Both the position numbers and the translations under genes were made by a program. Under the pieces are notes generated by a model. It was given only the letters and a program-made list of their open reading frames with translations, ran no database searches and had not been told where the DNA came from. Below, one piece after another: positions 6,175-8,509 of a stretch of 8,509 nt of DNA; position 1 is the stretch's first letter; the number at the start of each line of letters is the position of its first letter. Source of the DNA: Nitrospirota bacterium (GTDB taxonomy: Bacteria > Nitrospirota > Nitrospiria > Nitrospirales > UBA8639); contig JAOUQB010000083.1 of NCBI GenBank assembly GCA_029879555.1, positions 1 to 8,509 on the forward strand, in the 5' to 3' direction.

Positions 6175-6801
6175 ATGCTACATCCACACACCGAACTCAG
6201 GAGAATCAATGACGAAGTTGGGTATGGTCTTTTTGCAACTCGATTAATCCCCTTAGGAACCATCACCTGGGCTCTAGATCCTCTCGATCAAATTCTTGAT
6301 CCTTACACCTCAGACCAGCTTGAAGACCAATATCACGGCGATATCAAGCGTTACTCATGGGTCACCGGACAGGGCAAACGAATCTTGTGCTGGGATTTTG
6401 GACGGTTCATGAACCATAGCTGTGAAGCGAATACCTATGCTCCGGGCGGGTGTGAGTTTGAAATTGCCGTGCGCGACATTGCCCCTGGCGAAGAACTGAC
6501 ATGCGACTACACCACACTCAATTTAGAGGCCCCCTTGGTCTGTCAATGCGGAACGGCTCTCTGTCGTCAAACCATCAAAGCAGACGACTTAGCCGCTATT
6601 GCCGTCAGATGTGATGCCCTCATCCGGTCTGCATTCACCCATCTTCGAACCGTCCAACAACCACTGTGGCATTGGGTCGAAAATAATCAGATGGAAATCA
6701 ACGCCATGTTGGCCTGTCCGGAAACGATTCCCTCCGTTTTACAACACCGATGGAACTCATCACCGCTCGTCTCTGCCGGCAAAAGTATGGGTTATTTATG
6801 A
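6175..6801 (+). CDS. SET-domain protein-lysine methyltransferase with post-SET zinc motif
   Basis: The protein has 208 aa. SET enzymes transfer a methyl group from S-adenosylmethionine to a lysine side chain of a protein. All three hallmark blocks are present: GYGLFAT (16-22) for cofactor binding, GRFMNHSCEANT (76-87) with the NHSC knot motif, and GEELTCDY (105-112) with the active-site tyrosine. A compact post-SET segment CQCGTALCR (123-131) supplies three cysteines which, with C83, should bind one zinc. The last 75 residues are helical and unlike known domains to my eye; they could recognise the substrate. AGAGG lies 5 bases before the ATG. The stop codon overlaps the next gene's start (ATGA, 6798-6801), so the two proteins are probably translated in step. 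Bacterial SET proteins of this size are known, but their targets mostly are not. An intact catalytic set argues that the enzyme is active. Confidence 0.92.
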   Translation: MLHPHTELRRINDEVGYGLFATRLIPLGTITWALDPLDQILDPYTSDQLEDQYHGDIKRYSWVTGQGKRILCWDFGRFMNHSCEANTYAPGGCEFEIAVRDIAPGEELTCDYTTLNLEAPLVCQCGTALCRQTIKADDLAAIAVRCDALIRSAFTHLRTVQQPLWHWVENNQMEINAMLACPETIPSVLQHRWNSSPLVSAGKSMGYL

Positions 6802-8393
6802 CAGATAAGGCTACCCCGAATGACCAATCCTCCCGGACACCCGTGGTTAAAGTCCGGCGCGCTCGCTTGGATGATATTCCTGACATCTACACCTGCCAGG
6901 CAGCCGCATACGCGAATTACGGGCCAGGGGGACTTTGTGATGAACGTCAACTCAAGATGCAGGTCGAAGCGTTTCCTGAAGGTCAGCTCGTCGCCACCGT
7001 CGGCAAGCAGGTGGTGGGCTATTCAATGGCGCTCATCGTCCATCTCAATGATGATTCGCCATGGTATTCCTACGCCGAAATTACCGGTAATGGCACGTTT
7101 AGCACCCATGACCCTGCCGGGGATGACCTATACGGCGTGGATATGGCCGTGCATCCTGATTTTCGAGGCCGTGGAATAGCCGGCAAACTCTACGAGGGGA
7201 GGATGAACATCCTCAAACGCTTTAACCTGCGCCGAATGGTCGCGGGCGGTCGCATACCGGGATACCGGGAACATGCAGGTCGCCTGTCACCGGAACAATA
7301 CGTCGAAAAAGTCTGTCGGGGAGAGCTGAAAGATCCCGCACTGAGTGCCCACCTTAAAGCTGGATATCACGTGAAGGGTATCCATATGAGCTACCTCCGC
7401 GACGAACAGAGCTTGAATTTCGCGACGTTCCTTGAATTTGAGAACACCAACTATCGAAAATCAAAACGCATGATTGCGGCCTCGCCGATGAAACGGCCGG
7501 TACGAAAGATTCGAGTCTGCGCCGCACAGTACGAAATGCGATCGGTCAAAAGTTGGGAAGAATTCGAACACCAGGTAGATTTTTTTGTCGCTACCGCTGA
7601 ACAATACCACTGTCACTACTTACTCTTCCCCGAGTTGTTCACCGTCCAGCTCTTTAGCATGCTCGACCCGGGCATGAAACCAGTCGATGCCATCATCGAA
7701 TTGGCTGGCATGGCAGACCGGTATCGTGAGATGTTTATTTCCAAAGCCAAGCGATCCGGTCTGTATATCATCGGAGGCTCCCATCCGGTTCGAGTCGGGG
7801 ACGGCATCAGAAATGTGGCGCATCTTTTTGATCCGAGCGGCAACGTGTATACCCAGGACAAACTCCACGTGACCCCGAACGAACGACAAGAATATGGCAT
7901 TCAACCGGGAGAAGGCCTCAAGGTATTTGAAACCAGCCATGCCCGGATCGCCATCCAAGTCTGCTACGACATTGAATTTCCCGAACCAACCCGGTTGCTG
8001 ACCCTTGCGGGAGCTGAGGTAATTTTTGTGCCATTTAGCACCGATGAACGAAAAGCTTACTTGCGGGTGCGATACACCGCACAAGCCCGCGCCGTGGAAA
8101 ACGGGATCTATACCGTCCTTTCCGGCAACGTGGGCAACTTACCCCAAGTCGATAACTTCCTCATCAATTACGGCCAGGCAGCCATCTGTACACCCAGCGA
8201 TTTTGCCTTTCCCACCGATGGGATTGCCGGCACAGCCGACTTCAACAGCGAAACTGTTGTCATCGCCGACCTCGATCTGGTGGTGCTCCAGGAAGCGCGG
8301 GAAATGGGCAGCGTGCGCCCATTACGAGATCGCAGGATTGATATCTACGGGCTGGAAGCAAAGAAACCAGTGGAGCTTATTCGGTTACCCTAA
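6798..8393 (+). CDS. GNAT acetyltransferase fused to a carbon-nitrogen hydrolase (nitrilase superfamily)
   Basis: The protein has 531 aa and two enzyme domains. Residues about 15-200 are a GNAT acyltransferase: VDMAVHPDFRGRGIAGKLY (114-132) is motif A, with RGRGIAG binding the acetyl-CoA pyrophosphate. Residues about 237-520 are a nitrilase-type amidase with an intact triad: Glu279 in LLFPELF, Lys355 in QDKLHVTPNE and Cys389 in VCYDIEFPE. The domain cleaves or forms C-N amide bonds through a cysteine thioester. Such RimI-like/nitrilase fusions form a known branch of the nitrilase superfamily, with no agreed substrate. The start is ATG 6798, overlapping the SET stop as ATGA. An ATG at 6750 in the same frame has no ribosome binding site and adds 16 residues inside the SET gene. 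Fusion suggests that the two activities act on the same molecule, and coupling to a methyltransferase hints at protein modification; both are inferences. Confidence 0.93.
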   Translation: MTDKATPNDQSSRTPVVKVRRARLDDIPDIYTCQAAAYANYGPGGLCDERQLKMQVEAFPEGQLVATVGKQVVGYSMALIVHLNDDSPWYSYAEITGNGTFSTHDPAGDDLYGVDMAVHPDFRGRGIAGKLYEGRMNILKRFNLRRMVAGGRIPGYREHAGRLSPEQYVEKVCRGELKDPALSAHLKAGYHVKGIHMSYLRDEQSLNFATFLEFENTNYRKSKRMIAASPMKRPVRKIRVCAAQYEMRSVKSWEEFEHQVDFFVATAEQYHCHYLLFPELFTVQLFSMLDPGMKPVDAIIELAGMADRYREMFISKAKRSGLYIIGGSHPVRVGDGIRNVAHLFDPSGNVYTQDKLHVTPNERQEYGIQPGEGLKVFETSHARIAIQVCYDIEFPEPTRLLTLAGAEVIFVPFSTDERKAYLRVRYTAQARAVENGIYTVLSGNVGNLPQVDNFLINYGQAAICTPSDFAFPTDGIAGTADFNSETVVIADLDLVVLQEAREMGSVRPLRDRRIDIYGLEAKKPVELIRLP

Positions 8394-8417
8394 CCAAAAC
8401 GGAACTCCCATGGAGCG

Positions 8418-8436
8418 TAGGGACTCTCAGCCCCTA
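8418..8436. repeat. Short hairpin after the GNAT-nitrilase gene
   Basis: TAGGG (8418-8422) pairs with CCCTA (8432-8436), with two further pairs inside after one mismatch. It lies 25 bases after the stop codon, where a terminator would be expected, but no T-run follows (the next bases are GAAAATGG). It may be a rho-dependent end or mRNA-stabilising hairpin, or chance. The remaining bases to 8509 show no gene. Confidence 0.25.
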
Positions 8437-8509
8437 GAAAATGGCCATAGCCAAAAACTATCCAATTTGTGACTTTTTTGAAGAAAAAGAGTGGGGTGAG
8501 TGACGGGTT

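Noticed and set aside
6750..6797. Longer N-terminus for the GNAT-nitrilase protein
   Set aside because: The extra 16 residues overlap the SET gene, lack a ribosome binding site and do not belong to the GNAT fold; the ATGA overlap at 6798 is the better start.
8410..8472. 20-codon frame after the GNAT-nitrilase gene
   Set aside because: It is very short, has no ribosome binding site and is part of a shadow frame of the upstream gene.

Overview
The window looks like ordinary chromosome from a Gram-negative bacterium. It has signal peptides, a PagL-type outer-membrane beta-barrel and short intergenic gaps. The base composition is balanced by eye. A long divergent ThyX, a GNAT-nitrilase fusion, a small bacterial SET protein and an NSS transporter together are reminiscent of Nitrospira-like bacteria, but that assignment is an inference and not firm. 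I see no rRNA, tRNA, CRISPR array, insertion sequence or phage gene.

Left part (1-1845): two genes run leftward. A long, two-part ThyX-like protein (183-1673) is followed 16 bases later by the start of a second gene that leaves the window (1-166, TTG start). A good sigma70-type promoter for this pair lies at 1715-1744. A perfect 7-bp inverted repeat (1698-1716) covers its -10 end and probable start site. Facing the other way is an 11-helix-type sodium-coupled amino acid transporter (1845-3209).

Middle (3210-5553): a 65-aa small protein (3399-3596) ends just before a strong bidirectional terminator (3628-3663). Next comes a 240-bp hairpin-containing stretch with no convincing gene. A leftward pair follows: a PagL-like lipid A deacylase homologue (4723-5349), then 44 bases later a histidine-rich exported membrane protein (3905-4678). 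Both act at the envelope and are probably co-transcribed.

Right part (5554-8509): a 90-aa unrecognised small protein (5554-5826) is followed by 348 bases without a gene. A sigma70-like promoter then precedes a SET-domain lysine methyltransferase (6175-6801). The SET stop codon overlaps the start of a GNAT acetyltransferase-nitrilase fusion (6798-8393) as ATGA, so the two should be made together. This coupled methyltransferase / acetyltransferase-amidase pair is the most interesting system here. Its substrate cannot be read from the sequence.
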